From: Echinococcus granulosus
Taxonomy: Eukaryota; Platyhelminthes; Cestoda; Cyclophyllidea; Taeniidae
Length of the DNA stretch: 64,000 bases
Assembly (NCBI RefSeq): GCF_000524195.1
Contig: NW_020170426.1
Location: 540,548 to 604,547, forward strand
Reading direction: 5' to 3'
In this document: positions 38,258-53,135 of the stretch, piece after piece
Numbering within the stretch: position 1 is the first letter of the stretch
How the letters are laid out: every line of letters begins with the position of its first letter
The notes under the pieces: model-generated
What the model saw: the letters and a program-made list of their open reading frames with translations, nothing else
What the model was told of the DNA's origin: nothing
Databases searched by the model: none
Translations under genes and position numbers: made by a program

Positions 38258-41200
38258 ATGTATGACGCATTTTCTACGGTTATTTCAAAATCTAGGTCTT
38301 GTCTAAGGGTTCTGGAGCGCATCGTTGCACAGCACGGAGCCCTTACTAAGGTTACTTTGATTTTCGCTTTAACAGTCATATAGGACCAGCTGGTATCTGA
38401 AATTGCGGTTATTACCGATCAACTCAATAACGGTTTGAAATATTATGGTCAAGAGAGGTAGTCCCCTTTTATCGTTCTTACTTCCTACAGTTCTTCAAAT
38501 TTTGTTTCAAATGACTTGCAATGGGCATTCATATCCAAGCTTGCGAGTTTTTTGGTAAGCAGTAATGGAGTACCACTTTCTTTAGTCTACAACACTACGT
38601 GTATCCGAATTAATGTATAAGAATTACCTCCAGGATGCGGAATCACAGACCGTGGTGGTAAAGGCGATATCATTAATACGCTGGACTTACAACTTCAATA
38701 GAGCTTGCACAGCGTAGCTGGGTCGCAACAAATTATGGAAGAAGTCCGGAAAGCTTATTGGAACGAGAGGTTGAGTCTAATCCAACTTCAAAAAATCATG
38801 TCGTCTCATTGGGAGGCATCGTGGCTTCATATATCAGACATTCTTCTCAGTGCTGCAAGTTTTAATTCACATTCCGAGGTTACTCAGATGGTGAGAATCA
38901 AAACCGATTTTACATACCTTGTAGCTGATCAGTCAGTTTGGTGAATTGTATGAATCATTTATTGGACTTTTAAGTGTAAACCTCAGTGCAAGGGTATGCT
39001 TTCATTACGATCTCTTTTGTATCTGTAAAAATGTATAAATTGCGTTTGTAAACAGGCTCAAATTGAGCTGTCAAATGATGCCAAACTGCTTCAACTTCTT
39101 CGGGAAATCGAATTAACTCTTGAAGCTCTCCTTTTATCACTCTCTGATGCTGCTGTCGTGTCAGAAACTTTGAATGCAGAAGTTATATTTTCTTCGCTGT
39201 TTGAAGCGTTTTGGGTAAAGAATCGTGGATATCAAAGCCGTTGTTTTCTCTAGGAATCACTATTTTTTTCAAGGAAAGAACTTACTTGTCTCCCCACTTC
39301 CTGTCAAAAGGTTCTTAATAGCATCAGGTAAAAGGTCACGGAGTAATTTGGAAAATTCTTATTTTCGTAGGAATCTTCAGTGTTTCGCCTTAATAAAAGC
39401 TGGTCGACTTGATGACACTTGCCTTTATAATTCCACTGACAGCAAAAGGGATCATTTCCTCCAAAAAAACTGCAGCCGTCTTCTAGCCAGTGTTTCAAGT
39501 CTTATCAATATTCGGGGAAATGCTCCCTTACTTTTGTTTGCCGCTGTCTGTGGCTCAGTCTTTGCGTCTTCATTGGAGGAAACACGTAAGGCGAATAATT
39601 ACGCCGATATTGCGATTCGTGAACTGGGTGTATTTGACTACCTTTGCGACGTACTATGCGAATCAGATTTGGTTCAAACAGTATGTCATTCTTCACTTCT
39701 TCTAACTCCAGTTCTGATCAACTTGATTACGATTGTTTTTTTAACTCTAGGCCAAATCAACCGTCTCTACTTGGTCGAATTCCGATTTCCTCACTATACC
39801 TGACAGTCTGAGCCTGGTTTGCTTTTCCACTCATCTCGCTGTCTTTGATCTTGTCACTCTTCTGGCTCATCAAGTTGCTTTAGACTCCCTTGGAGGCTAT
39901 CAAACTGGCTATACTCGTGTTCTAGCTAAAACCCTCTCCGTCGTTGTGCATTGTAGTGGGAATATGATTACTAAAGAAGTTCAGCCTGCAAGAATCGATG
40001 AACGTATTGTCTCTATTATTGAGGATGCCGCTCAGAGTAGGTCTCAATCGCACATAGATTTTGTGCGTTTCTGTCAGGATTCCCAATGAAGTTGGACTTA
40101 TTACACCTCTGCACTTCACTACTTCACACCGCTGTCAACAACGCAATTGCTCAAGACGAAGGGAGTGTGATAGACCTAGTGGTTAAATTAATCTCAAGTG
40201 TGCCTTACTTCGCAGAGCAATGTAAGCCCTCATCCCTTAAGGGTTTGGTACGCTTTCACGATCCGGCGGATGAGAGCGAAGAGACGACTGTAAGTTTATT
40301 GCGTCAACGCTGGTCTCTTCCACCAGAAGGATCTCCACAGCTGGAACATTTTTCAAGCAGCAAGTCCGTGCCTAATCCGTTGGCCATCAGCATTCCTGCC
40401 GGCACTAGAGGCGTTCTCAAGCAAAGTAGGTGCTCTTTATTGCACTGTAATTATCCTCTTAATTAATTTCCGCCAATATTGTTATCCTGTTTTTGCAGAT
40501 GCAACGGTTGTCGTTTGGCAGCACGAATATTCATTGTGGCCTGTGCTCAATGCTATCGTAGTTTCGGCCGAACAGGTACTCTTTTTGAACCGAGTTGATC
40601 ATCAGAATGATTTTCCCTCCAAACGTAGTACTCTGGATGTTTCGACAACAATTTCGCGTCTTGTCTCGTGTCTGGATTTCGTTGATGCCTGTCTATTGGT
40701 GAGTTCTTTTTAATATGCGCCTCGAGAACGCAGATGCTAGCTGTTCTACCCTCAAGTCTTTGGGCACCAGTCCACTTCATACATTACGGTTGCCACTGAG
40801 TTGTTCGTCCGAAACATTGATGCGTATATTTTAAGAAATCATGCATCCCCTATATTAAGTATTTCGAATGGTTTACATGTGTTCAAGTTTTTTGGCTATG
40901 ATAAATAAAAGTAATGCAGTCTCTAATTCATTCTCTAAATTCACCAGGTATCTCCTACACTGCTTGCTTGATGTCTTCCAGATCGATATTTTTTTTAAAT
41001 TAAGTCTGCATTTCTAAATGTTACTCAAAAAATTGGTCTTTAATGATTTCTCCTGGTTTATAATGGGTTGTCTTCGTTTATAGTTTTCCATTTCATTTAC
41101 TCGGAGAATGTCTTTTTTAGACAAGAGTTGAACCTGCACGTTGTTTGGCCATTGCGGAATTGTTATGGAATCTCGTTACGCGTATATTCACAGAGTCTCT

Positions 41201-44200
41201 GAGCGGAGAACGAGAAAATCCATTAGGAGATTTATTGACTACTCTATCAGTCGACTACCTCTTACCCTGCCTTCTCCGTCTCACCGCACATTCTGTCACT
41301 GCACTGCCCTCTAGCGCAGAATGTGACCTCGTCTACGGGGCTTCCAATGGCGTTTTTCGCTGTCTCAAAGCTGACCGTATACTCTTCCCTTCAGCAGTCC
41401 TCCAACCTCAGGGAGATAAGCAACAAGCGGCTGGAACGCCTATCTTTACTCTGACGGACTCTTGCCTTCTGCGCATCATTTCAAGATCCACGTCGGCATC
41501 ACTGTGGCCAGCCGAGATTTCTCCATCCACTACTTACCGTCTCTTTTCGGTATATTTAGACCTGGCGTTGGATCTCTTATCCGCAGAGAAAGCGGCATTT
41601 TTCGCTGGTATGGAATCTTGGTTTACCGAGACTCTAGAAGAGGAAGCCATGATTGGTGAGAATCACAGTCCTCTCCTAGCATGTCTCGTTTTTTGTTATG
41701 ATCTTCTCGTTGAGGTCGGTAGTGGCGACTCTCGTGGATTTATCACCCCCAAGCTGCTTGCGGGATCACCTAATACCAAATCGGGAATCTTACGTCTTGG
41801 TAAGCTTTCTGGCTTTTCACCCAGCAAATGTTAGCGTATCTCGCTGACCGCAGTTCTTTCATGGGTTTGCGTAACACTTTTTTGGTTTAAAACATCTGCT
41901 ATTATCAATATGGACAACATCCGAATTTCTTTAAAATTGATTACTCTTTTGAATGTATGGTCATTTGTGAAGTCTGTATGATCCTAGTCTAGTTTGCTGA
42001 ATTTTTCGCGGCCATATCCCTGTTATTTGGATGATCATATAGGTCAATAGGAAAGTCACTCGCATTAAGACGGTGACTTGCTAACCCTATCCACCAACTT
42101 TACAGTCAACAAAGCTCTGCTTTTCTTCGTGGAACTTCTTACCTCATGTTCCTTGGAGGGCGGTGACGGTGCTGTAGAAATCATTGAAGAATCGAATCCA
42201 CTGTCTTTAAATTTTCCTCTTTTCCACTTTCGTGATTTGCGCTTCTACGCACATTGGCTCCTTGCAAACTCTGAATCCTTCTTGAATTGCCTTGCCTCTC
42301 TCACAAAGGTTTCTGTTAATGCACTTCAAAAACCCCTCCATTCTACCGACTTCGAGTGAGTTGATAATATTTTATCAGTGTTGCTGCTAAAGGAATAATT
42401 ATTATGAAAACTTCATAAACAGCATGAGAATCTTCACTGTCTCTGGCATTAATAAATGTATAAAGTAGCTGATGCATTAATCTTGATCGACGATTGCACT
42501 TATGAATATAACAAATGCTGATCAACTGCCATCGACCACTTTCCACTCTTACATTCGAATTTGTTTCTCTTCTCTTAGTTTTCTTCGATTCTCTACTCGA
42601 TTGGAAGAGAAGCAAATCGGCGGCGTCTCGGCCTTGGGTCAGTACCGAGTCCAGTCGACATGGCTTGCACTCACACTTCTACATAACCTCTTTTCCATCC
42701 ACTCCACGATACCACTTAAGATCCTCTCGGTTAATGATGCCACTTCCAGTGCTTACTTCCTCTACCTCCTCGACTTCCTCGATCCCACTTGTCCCGTGGG
42801 GCTGACTCGAGCTGCAGTCAGTCTGCTTAAGAAACTCACCCCTGTAAGTGTGTCTTCTTTTCCTCATTCCGCTTAAATCGTTCACCTGTGGAGCCTGAGT
42901 CTTCCCTGAAGGTGCTACGAGCTGTCAGTCTGGACACAATTTGAGTATAAGTGGACAGGAGGCTTGGTGGGCTATGGATTGAAATAATGTCATCTCAGCG
43001 ACATGTCGCTTTGATGAGCAAACCTTGCCGAGACTGAGGATCTCGAGTGGTTGAATTTGTGATTAGCACAAACGTTCTTTTTTATTTCACACTCTTCGCT
43101 ATTTTTCTTTTAGTTCTCTGAACACCTTGTCACTCCACACCTTCACGATATGCAACCACGTCTACTAGACTTTTTAATTTACCGCCTGCGCTTCACATCT
43201 GAGGACCAGATCACGCGCATCGGTTTGTTTGATTGGTTGGCGGAGGCCGTGATGCTTGATGTGCTCAGCGGTGCCACCAATGCGCCCTTCAACGGGCCAG
43301 GTTTTGGGTTTTTGCGAATGATTTCGTCAAATACCAAGGGAAATTTGGACGGCCTTCAAGGGATCATTATCACTGCATTGCAAGAGCTGAAGGCAAGCGG
43401 TGTAAGAATTTGACGCTTGATTTCTCCAAATTATCGGACTTGTGTTTCAGGAAGTAATGTATGGTAGTTACCTTGTATTGCATTACACTGCACTTATGAA
43501 GTGTAGCAGGAATGTGATAATGTTTTATGAATAACATTTTATGAAGTATTAGAACGCTTGATGAAATTCGCACCTATTTTGAAGACTTATGTTGGTTATT
43601 AGGAGGAGCGAAATTGCGTTTCCACCAACCTTTACTGGTCTTTGCTGAAATTGATTTCGGCAATATGGATGCAACCGAGCAATCCATTTCGTACTCAACT
43701 TCGCGAGGCGTAAGCGTTTTTCTTCACTGTACTTTGTTTCTCGATGTTGCTGTTGCATCGGTTTTCAACTGCTTTCCTCTGTAGTGCCAATTTTTGGAAA
43801 TGCCTCAGTGATCCCTTTTTCAAATATGTGTCAACATTGAGGGAGTCCGAGGTCTGTTGTACTGTTCTCGAATAGGTTTCGCTTATGTTCCCGTTAACGT
43901 CTTATGAAACGCCTTTTCGTTTACCAGGCGGAACATTCCATTGTAGACCTGGAGATTGCTGGCAGCTACGCCACTGTCGTCGCCATTGAGTTGTTTGAGT
44001 CTCTAAAGTAGGTGATTTTCAACGTCTGTATATAGTTGTTCATAAAATTTACCAAACCGGTGTGTTTTTGTCCGTAGATTTACGAGTACACTAGATGCCA
44101 CCTTCTCGGCAGTTTGCAAGCAGTTTGTGCAGCAGTTCCTTGAGCCTTGGCTTCAGGTAATGCGTCAAACTTAAAAGTTCAGTAGGCCACCCATTTCGAC

Positions 44201-47200
44201 ACTAAAATGTTCTTAATCTTTGATATTTTGGAATTCCCTATCTCCAGTAAAGGCCATTCTACTTTTTGGAAACACCTTCTGAACCAACAGCATATTAGAC
44301 ATATCAAATACATCCATCATGCTAAAACAGTGTAGCGTTTTTCGGCTCACATTCCTATACATTGAAAGACAGTAAAATAATTGGCACTTTCAATGGTAAA
44401 CCTTCATATACACCTACATCAAGGAGTTTTTTAATCGGTTGGTTCGGGAGTTTGAATTCACTAGGAAATGCATAGCATCCTTGAAATGAAATCAAAAATG
44501 AGCTAATGCTTTAGGATTTATCATTAACTTTATGTGAAGTTGCTGATTTAGTTGGAGCAATTTATTAGTTTGGTAAGCGAAGATTTTCCCCGTTTGGTTA
44601 TGTTGGCATTTATTGGGTTTTAAGGGTTTCGTTGCTTGAATGGTTCGCCTTATAGATAGATTTATGGATTCGGCCTCTCCTACGGTACCATGCGAAGTTA
44701 GAGTTTCGGGTCCTTTCTATAATTATTCTTGCTTTTTTTCAGGCGGCATTTCGATGTTCCGATAGCATACCAGACGAGTTTAGTAAATCATCCTTTATGA
44801 CAGCTCTTGACTGGGCAATGGTTCGTTGGAAAGGTGTATTTTTCACCCTTCTAAAGTGGGACATCTCTACTTTGGACGACAAGATGCGGTTGACTTCCCA
44901 CAGTCAAATCGTTGGTCTTGTTGTCGCCTGCCTCGACAAGGCTACTACATGGGTAGGCTTTTTCTGCACTTCCACACAATTTGGGTGCCTTGCGACCTCC
45001 ATCAATCGCAAGATTTTTAAGGATCTCTCAAATTCTCGTAATGCTTGTTAATAATAGTTTATACAAGTTTACTTGTGGCCCAGCGCATTGTTTAAACTCC
45101 ATTCTTGATTGCCCATTTAATATGATGAGGGCAGCTTATTTACTTCAATTTAGCGTTTTTTCTTGATACATTAATGTAAGATTGAGAACTCTTCGTTCAT
45201 TTTTCATGAAGTTTTTTTTGGAAATTTTTCGCTCTCCTCCGTGTTCACAAGATGTAAAGACCACATCCTTGAATACAGCTTTAGAGAACTGCTGATTTCA
45301 AGGTATTGGACACCCATCCGTTCCTTTTTCTTTCGTTTTTGTCTTTATTGCTCTACGGATTGAGATCTCTGTATTTCTATAATTTCAACAAAGGTTTTGT
45401 AATCAAAGTGATTTTTCGCCCATAAGAATTTGGTGATGATTATGCTGGTACCCATTATCGCGGTCTCTGAAAAAAATTGTTACTTTTTTGTCACTCTGAC
45501 CGCAATCGTTTTCAGTTTAGTTTTCTTTTCAATCAAATTAATTCCCTTTTAATTGCGTGTGCTTTTCGATAAATCTGGCTGTCACGCAAATGTGACTAGG
45601 TGGTAAACGTGTCAGATAGCTTAAAGGAAATAAATTTTCCAAGTAATAAAAGAAGTGAAATTGGTTTGGGTGAGCAAGAGAGTGCTAAGTTCATAAACAA
45701 TCTTTTGATTACAGATTTCTTTGCCACGCAGTCCATCAGTTGTCTCAATTATCGACCAATTGGCTGTTTGTTTAGCGGCATCTGCTGACTACCTCGTTAG
45801 GTATGCTTTGGTTCTTTTTTATTTCCAAGACTTAAAATAACTTGGTCACTGATGTTGCCAAAAAAATGCTTTCCTATCTCAATTTGCATCTCACACATTT
45901 TAGGTCTTTTGAAATGTCTCCACTCCCCATCCACGAGTGGATACGACGAGCCGTGGCGTTGCTGGAACACAAGGCTGTGCCAACTGCCTCCAGGCCATCA
46001 ACCAATAAGACTTACTCACATTTTCACACCGATCTAATGGCATTTATCTGCCTTCTCCTTCCAAAATGTTACCAGGTATCGTCCCATCTGTACGATCGCT
46101 TGCTCAGCCTGTGCATAGAAGTCCTTCAAGGTGTATCCTTGCTTCCTCGCATCACCGCTGTGGAGTCACAGGTTGGATTCGTTTTCTCATTCGTAGATGA
46201 AATTCGGAAGCCTCGAGCTTATCGATCACCTTCTCTATAGGCCTTTGAACAGGCTATGAATTTGATGCAGGCAATTTGGAACAAATTCGATGCCATCAAT
46301 CTTGCCAATTGCCTAGTGGACGCAGGCATAATTAACAATTTGATCGGTATCCTTGCTGAACATTCAATGGTAAATGATTATCTTTAGCATGGAAGCATTA
46401 TTGCTTTGTATTCATAAAAAAACAATTCCAAGCTTTTCTCTTCCGAAAACAATGAAATCATTACAATGGACGATGCTGCAATGATGGATAAGTAGTTGCC
46501 AATTCGCAATAGCGATATCTCATTTCTCTGCATCCTTTGTCTGTAGTTTTTAGCCAGGCGGTGTTTTGAGTACTTTTCTATTAGTTTGAAAAGTGGTTAC
46601 TTTGGTTTATTAGTTATGTACCTGATAAATGGTAGTCTTTTGAACTATTTTTTTACAAGTAGACTTGTCACGTCGTTTTTTTCATATTCATATGGCAATT
46701 TTTTACACGCGAGACCTTTTAAAAAGAGTAGGGGATTATAAAATTCACGAATTGCGATATTGCTAGATTGAATAGTAGTATTGTTTCCACAGTACTGCTC
46801 GATTTCATTATCACAGTTGGGCCACTCGAATTCTACAATCACAATCATCTATAGTTTTTTCTCCCCATCTATCGCACATTACAATGTTTTGAATGGGCGG
46901 ATCCACGGTAAAACCGCCTTCTTCGTTCCTTCGCAGACTTTCAGTGGAGCTGAGCTCGGCCAGACCATTGTGCGCTTACTCACGCGTTTCCTTTTGCCTG
47001 CCGGGTGCTCACTCCATCCGGATCTCTCTCCGGCCCCGCATGGGGACAAGATTGTCACTGGTCAATGTGGCTGGTCGTGCTCCGAGCTGACTCAAGTGCT
47101 GGCCTCTTACGCAGCCCCTCTTGTTCAGGCACTTCGCCTACCGCCTACAAAACATCTGATGCAATGGCTATCTCAGGCGGACGAATGCAAATCTCCTGTA

Positions 47201-50200
47201 TGAACATTCTCTTTTCTACTTTGAAACCTGTTATCTTTTCTGACACGCTACTATTAAAGAGTTTATTTTACTGTTTTTGTAGTGGATGATCGTATGCACT
47301 CAACTACATTGCTGTGAAATGGCCTAAGTGCTATACAATTGTATTGCATCTTGACTCGTTTATCAACTTTAATACGTACGCGCTCAGCCCATCATTTTCC
47401 TTTTTTCCGAGGACCTTTTGGTGCCCTTTTGAATTGTATTATACCATCCGTCATACTACCAACTGATCTCTGATGAAAAATTTTGCCTTTTCAAGGCTTT
47501 TAGAGTCCTATTTTCACTGATCACTCCAAATTTTGCTGCTAGAAGTATCCAGTTACATATCTGACTGACTGTTGGGGCTTAAATATTACTGATTTCCTTT
47601 GTGTTCTGTTTCGGTATGTCCAATCTTAAGAGCTTCTTATTTATTTTTCGTTTAGATGGAACATTTGTGCTTGATCAGTGTCGATTTATTTGCTTTTTTT
47701 GCGGGTTATTCTTTTAGAGTAACTTCGCTCAAGACTGTGCTGAATTTCTGTACCACTATTTCATTCTATCAAATAGACCATCTCATAAGTAGTCATCGCA
47801 TTCCTTTGATTCAGATATAAATTTGTGCCTCCTGAATTCTGTTCCACTCCTGGTCTAAATATGTATTTAAATGCCGAATTGCATTATTTTTTAATTTAAA
47901 ACGCTGTCTCAGTATGGTTATCAAAATCTTTTGGCTATTTCAGTTTCTGCTTGAAATTTGAAATAATTTGGTGAATTTCTATTTGTCTGGAAGGCGTTTC
48001 TGTAGGTATTGTTGACGGAACTAGATGACCCCAAGGGGAGGTACGGAAAGTGTTGCCCAGATATTAGTGTTAACCATTTAATAGTTCTATTTAAAGTTTT
48101 TGCTCATTAACCTCCTTCCTCATAGGTTTTCTAGCTTTTGAGCTTTTTGTGTTATGCTTATTTCTATCCAACTCATCAATGTGACGGGTTGGTCATTTTT
48201 AAAAGCATAAAAGTTTGTTTTATGAAATTTGAAAATGTGATATCTTGAAAATGTGCAAACAAAAAATAGCGGTTGCAATAGTGGACCATATTGAATAACT
48301 TTTCTCATTAATTCTAGTGTTAGCATTTTATTAATTCAAACATGCATGCAAGTTTGCAATGCTTGCAAGTTAGGGTTGATTTGACAGGTGCTTGTAGAAG
48401 TAGGTAGGAATGAAATCTCTGCAGACGGGGTTTTAAATTGTCCACCATTCTTTTTCCTCTTCATCAAGGACAGGTCTTGCGAAGGCCTCTTCCCCAACAC
48501 AGCATGGAGTGAGTTTCTGCTCTCCCAACTGCGGCTTATCATCCTCCTGGTGGTGCAGGGAGGCGGTGCCAGCGACGGCACACCGATGGCTCATCTGCTC
48601 AGAGCCTTCCTCCTCAACAATCATGAGCAGCTCTGCGTTCTTCTCACGGCTCCACCAAGGGGTCTGCTGATTGCTTCGGCTATCCTCGACCTCTACTGGT
48701 GTGCCATGCACTCCTCACCTGCTGTCACAAAACTCGTCTCACCGACGTGTGTGGCCTCAGCAGTACTCTTTGCTCAGGGTCATCGTGAGAAGCATTCTTT
48801 GGTAAGTTTTTTTTGTTTAATTATTTTTTACCTTTCTGAGATGAAAAATAAGCATCCTCTCAAAGGTATCAAAAATAATGTTTGTTCCATTCTCAAATAA
48901 GGGCATCATCTAAGTTATATTTTCTTTTTCCATCAGTTTCCACCCGAACCTCTATTGTATATTTGTATTGCTTAATTGGTAAATTTGCATGGTGTTTTCG
49001 ATGGAACCAAGTGTCAACCTATTTTGATATTCTCATAGAATTTTTTATAGGCCTAGTTAACGTTTGTCATTCTTTTCCATGCTTCGGATATTAGTGTACT
49101 GATTTTTACGGATCAATGTGTGCAGAATGATCGGCTAGAAAGAAATATGTCGGATATTTCGGATGGATTGCCACTTTTTGCACTGCAACTCCAGCCCAGT
49201 TGATGAGGCCTGGTCTTTATGCTTGTGTTCATCCGTTTTTGACACTAGACAAAGCAGAGCAGTGATGGTTACTGATCCAAGGCGCTCTGCTTTGGTTTTA
49301 CCATCAGAATGCCTCGGTATCTCCATCGTTTTGGGATCTCTATTAGGTGTGGATCACCCTATAACGCAATGGTCATTACTGAATTTGCACTTTTTGCCAG
49401 TGGAGCTAATATCGGGGGTTATCTATGAATTTAAGCGACCCGCCGATATCACGTTTAGTAAAAGTAAGTCTAGGAGAAAATGTGTCCACATATTCTTTGA
49501 ATGAAATTATCAGTTGGTTGAAATTAGTGGCATATTTTTTATGCTGTTCTTGGAGTTTCCGATCCGTCAAGCTGACGAAGTGCGTCCTGATAACATCTGA
49601 TATCAAAAAATTTAGATTTGGATTACGATTTTGGCTCATGTATACTTCACGCCTATTATTTATAATCCGAATTATTTAGCAAGGAATGTAGTTGCTAATT
49701 ACCTTGTTTTCTGTAAAACCACATCTTTCTAGCCCGACGGTGCGTCAATCTGCCTTCCGTCAGACGTTTGGACCCCTATTTACTCCGCAGCTGTTCAGTT
49801 GACGCGGAATTGCGCCCTATTTCTTCTACGACCGGGCCCTTCAGATTCCCCTAAAGATGCATCATCATCTTCAATGCTAAAGCATTCACCAGAGAATCTT
49901 AAGGCGTCAAAGCTGTCTGTCAACTTGAATCTTCTTCCAATTTTGCGATTGCTGAGTAGCTGCCTTCGTTTGGTTGCTATTGAGACTCCACGCTTAGGGG
50001 ATCTGTCCTTTGCTTCGGTTAGTCATTTTCATTCATTCAGCCACCTCATGCTGTTTAAGTGAATATCATCCATTGTTTTTTTAAACTTGGCATCCATTTT
50101 AATTGTAAGAGCTTTGAGGATAAAAATGGTACACACTCCTGGGTACTGCTCTTAGTGACGATGAACCCTTATTAAGAGTAAAAAATGCTATCATAGTGTT

Positions 50201-50859
50201 TTGGACCTTGCTTGTTCTAATTCATAAAGCTAGCGACAAAAGTGGCATGACTATTTTAGTCTGGGGTTTTCGACATAAGTAAATATTTTCTTTGTAAATG
50301 TGTCTATTTTTTCAGTTTCCTCTGATATATCACTGGCAGGTTCAAGGAAATCCTTTTTTTGCATTTCAAGACATCTGAAATAGCGGCGTTGGCACCCGAG
50401 GCAACATTGAAATTTGCCACACCATCAATGGAACCTTCTAACACTCTCACTTTTGGTGTACTCTTCTCGGTCGCTCGAGCCTCTAGTCAAATCATTGCAG
50501 ACGTATGCCAGGAGTCTACTCGGCTATTCTCCATTGTTCATTTCTAATGTTCTCTTTTTTTCCAGATCCATAACTCACAATTTTTTGTGAACCAGCCTTG
50601 TGACCGTCACACTGAACTTCTGTAAGTTGTGTTTTCTTTAGTACATCATCTGAGTGCAACCTTGGAAAGAAAGTCACCCGGATTTCCTACCTAGGCCTCT
50701 ACTGATGGAAGTAAATGAACTGGCTTTCTCCCTCATCTACTCTCAGGCCACGATTTGGCTCATAAATCCAGGGCTCGATGCGACCGATAAGCATACCCTC
50801 TCGAGAGGTTTAGCTGTGGAATTTGTGAGTAACTTTATTGTACCTTACAGTCAATAAGG
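38258..50859 (+). CDS. NUP188: Nuclear pore protein Nup188
   Basis: About 30 exons encode roughly 1840 residues of alpha-solenoid, a scaffold of the inner ring of the nuclear pore. In-phase exons: 38258-38350, 38384-38457, 38491-38554, 38634-38657, 38702-38890, 39056-39214, 39254-39327, 39371-39680, 39751-40036, 40078-40425, 40499-40698, 41121-41799, 42106-42355, 42579-42843, 43114-43401, 43603-43709, 43785-43851, 43928-44007, 44078-44156, 44743-44952, 45715-45800, 45904-46171, 46241-46369, 46937-47197, 48469-48801, 49733-50017, 50371-50502, 50566-50621, 50695-50824. Family anchors in order: ISKLASFL near the N-terminus, VVVWQHEYSLWP, FWKCLSDPFFKYVSTL, and ATLKFATPSMEPS near the end. The stretch 48802-49732 probably hides one or two exons (one from 49126). 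The end is either read-through to TAA at 50859 or a last exon near 51613-51697. Confidence 0.9.
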
Positions 50860-53135
50860 GGCCTTCACTCTTTTCGATTATTCAAACAGTAGTTATCTTC
50901 TAAGTGAAAGCCCATTCCTAGATTGTATTAGGCTTTCACAAGGGGTGTTTGGATCAAATTGAAACCTCTAATTTTAAAGGATTGTAGGGGAACACTAGTG
51001 GTAACACTAATAATCAGTATCGTGTTTGCCTTTTTACAAATTAGTAGTCACTAAATGTCATGGACTAATCCAGGCGCTATTAGTCAAGATAACAGACAGC
51101 GGGACTTTTGCAACTTACGATTCTGGTGGTAGCATTTCCGTCTTTAGTCCACAGCAGTCATTCCTATGACCATTTGGTCAAACCTTCCAGATGTTAAATA
51201 AACGTTGAGATACGTGTACAAATGTAGTAGGGAATCATGCCGAAGACCGGGTGTTTTCCATTTATTAAAACTTAGCTCTTTTGCTAACTCGGTTTTCTCA
51301 GTTTGGTTTCATGTTCCTGTATCTGCCAGCATTGTACAATAATGCGAACAGCAGTTCTAATTTTTTTGTCTATTGGTTATGTTATTTGTTCCTTTCAATC
51401 CCAAATGAGTAAAATGTATTAGACCCTACTGGTTTTGCTTTCCTAATGTGTGTTCTATCCGAATTTCGCCCATGTACTCGGCCTTTTCTAGCAATCCTAT
51501 AATTTTTCGGGTCGCTCGGCACGGCGTCGAATAAGAACGCGTGGATGTCAAAAGCCGACAAGGAACTCCACGAGTCACCTTAAGCACTCATGTGACTCTT
51601 CCCTTGTTGCAGATTCCATTGATTTGCCCAGTCAGAAGCTTAGCAATCTACTTACTTTTCTCGCCTTCACAGAACGCTTCTCGGATTTTGTAAAATGATT
51701 GTGTCCTTTGATATGAAATTGAGGGATTTCGTATAAAACAAATGTAATTCGTTCTGTGGTGTTGTTTATTCACTCCGCGGGTGATTTAATGATTTATGAT
51801 CAGGTTTGTGCCTTAAAAAACACTGTTTAAATTCGAGAAAACAGAAATCAAATGTGGTTATCTAAAGATGCGATTCTAAGCAGTTACCTCCATTGGTGAG
51901 GCGGAAATAATCGTATGCTGTTTTTCTCGTTTAAGACTTCAGGAATTTTAACTGCTCAGCTAGATGGCAGTACTTCATAAATACTATTCATCCTCAATTA
52001 ATCCTACGCTTTAATTTGGTGGCTCAACTTTTATAAAAAAGTAGGTCAGTAAAGAACCACTTTAGGTGTCCATACTCTACGCAAAGCGTGTTTGAAGCCC
52101 CTACCAGCACAGGTCTTCACTCGCATTCATAAAATTCCCAATGCTATGAAAGGTAACGATATAAACCCGTGTGGTCTTTACGGCAAAATTAATGACCGCT
52201 AGAACCTCTTTTAAGTGCTCTTATTAAAAGGCTATCCATCACAACCCTTTTATGAACGAGACAGTTTCACTTCCATAAAACGTCCTCTTAGGCGAAAGTC
52301 AGACTGCTTCCGTCTTTAGCATTTTTTAAAAGGTCTATCTTGTAAGTGACTATGTAAGTTAAAGTAGTGATAACTTGGACGAGCGACACTGTCTCATCCT
52401 CCGTCCTGATATGGGGTGTCGGGTCTTCTGACGGGTACGGTTGGGGGTATGACTCGTGAGATCCCAGCAATAATTGCACCCTTTGGATCAAACCAGTGAT
52501 GTTTCCTCCCTATAATCACAGGTAAGTCGGTTGTCCTACTAGTAATCTAGCCGTTCTTATAACGTACACGAAGTGAACAAGTGGAGCGACCGAAGCTTAT
52601 TGTCACATTTTAACGTATAGCATACTGCACTCACTCCCTTATCAGCTTCCTCGACTTCCCCTTCTCATCTGATGCGCGTGTGCACGAATCGTTTTCCCAC
52701 TCAAACTGTTAATTTTCCATTACTTAGTGACACTAGCAACAAATATTTCCCCAGTTATAAGACCAGGCGAACTTAATGAATGTAGTGGATATACATCTGA
52801 GTGATGCTTCGCCAAAATCAAGTCATGTAATTAAAACCATTTCTGAGTGGTCTTTTCTGCCGCCACATATTTCACCTTCCCCAATTACTTTGCAACAAAT
52901 TTAATGAGACACCTCTGGACATTTGGATTCTCAACAAGTTCATTCAACCAAAAATTTGCATTTGATTTATATTAAGTGGTACAGAGTACTATGACGATAG
53001 ATTAATGCGTACATATGCTTTGTAGTAACGCACATAAACAGCCTTGTGCATTTTATAAGATTACATCTAAACATACCGAAAATGACGCAAAATCTGCAAA
53101 TCGTTTGATGAATTGAATTTTTCGTACTCAGTGGG
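50860..53135. other. Region between convergent genes, possible last Nup188 exon
   Basis: A TTGTTGCAG acceptor at 51604-51612 opens an exon ending at 51692 or 51697 depending on frame. One frame (DLPSQKLSNLLTFLAF) looks protein-like but does not match the phase of the previous donor. The rest is featureless. Confidence 0.35.

Noticed and set aside
48433..48711. A 92-codon - strand frame opposite Nup188
   Set aside because: It is the antisense shadow of a well-supported Nup188 exon.
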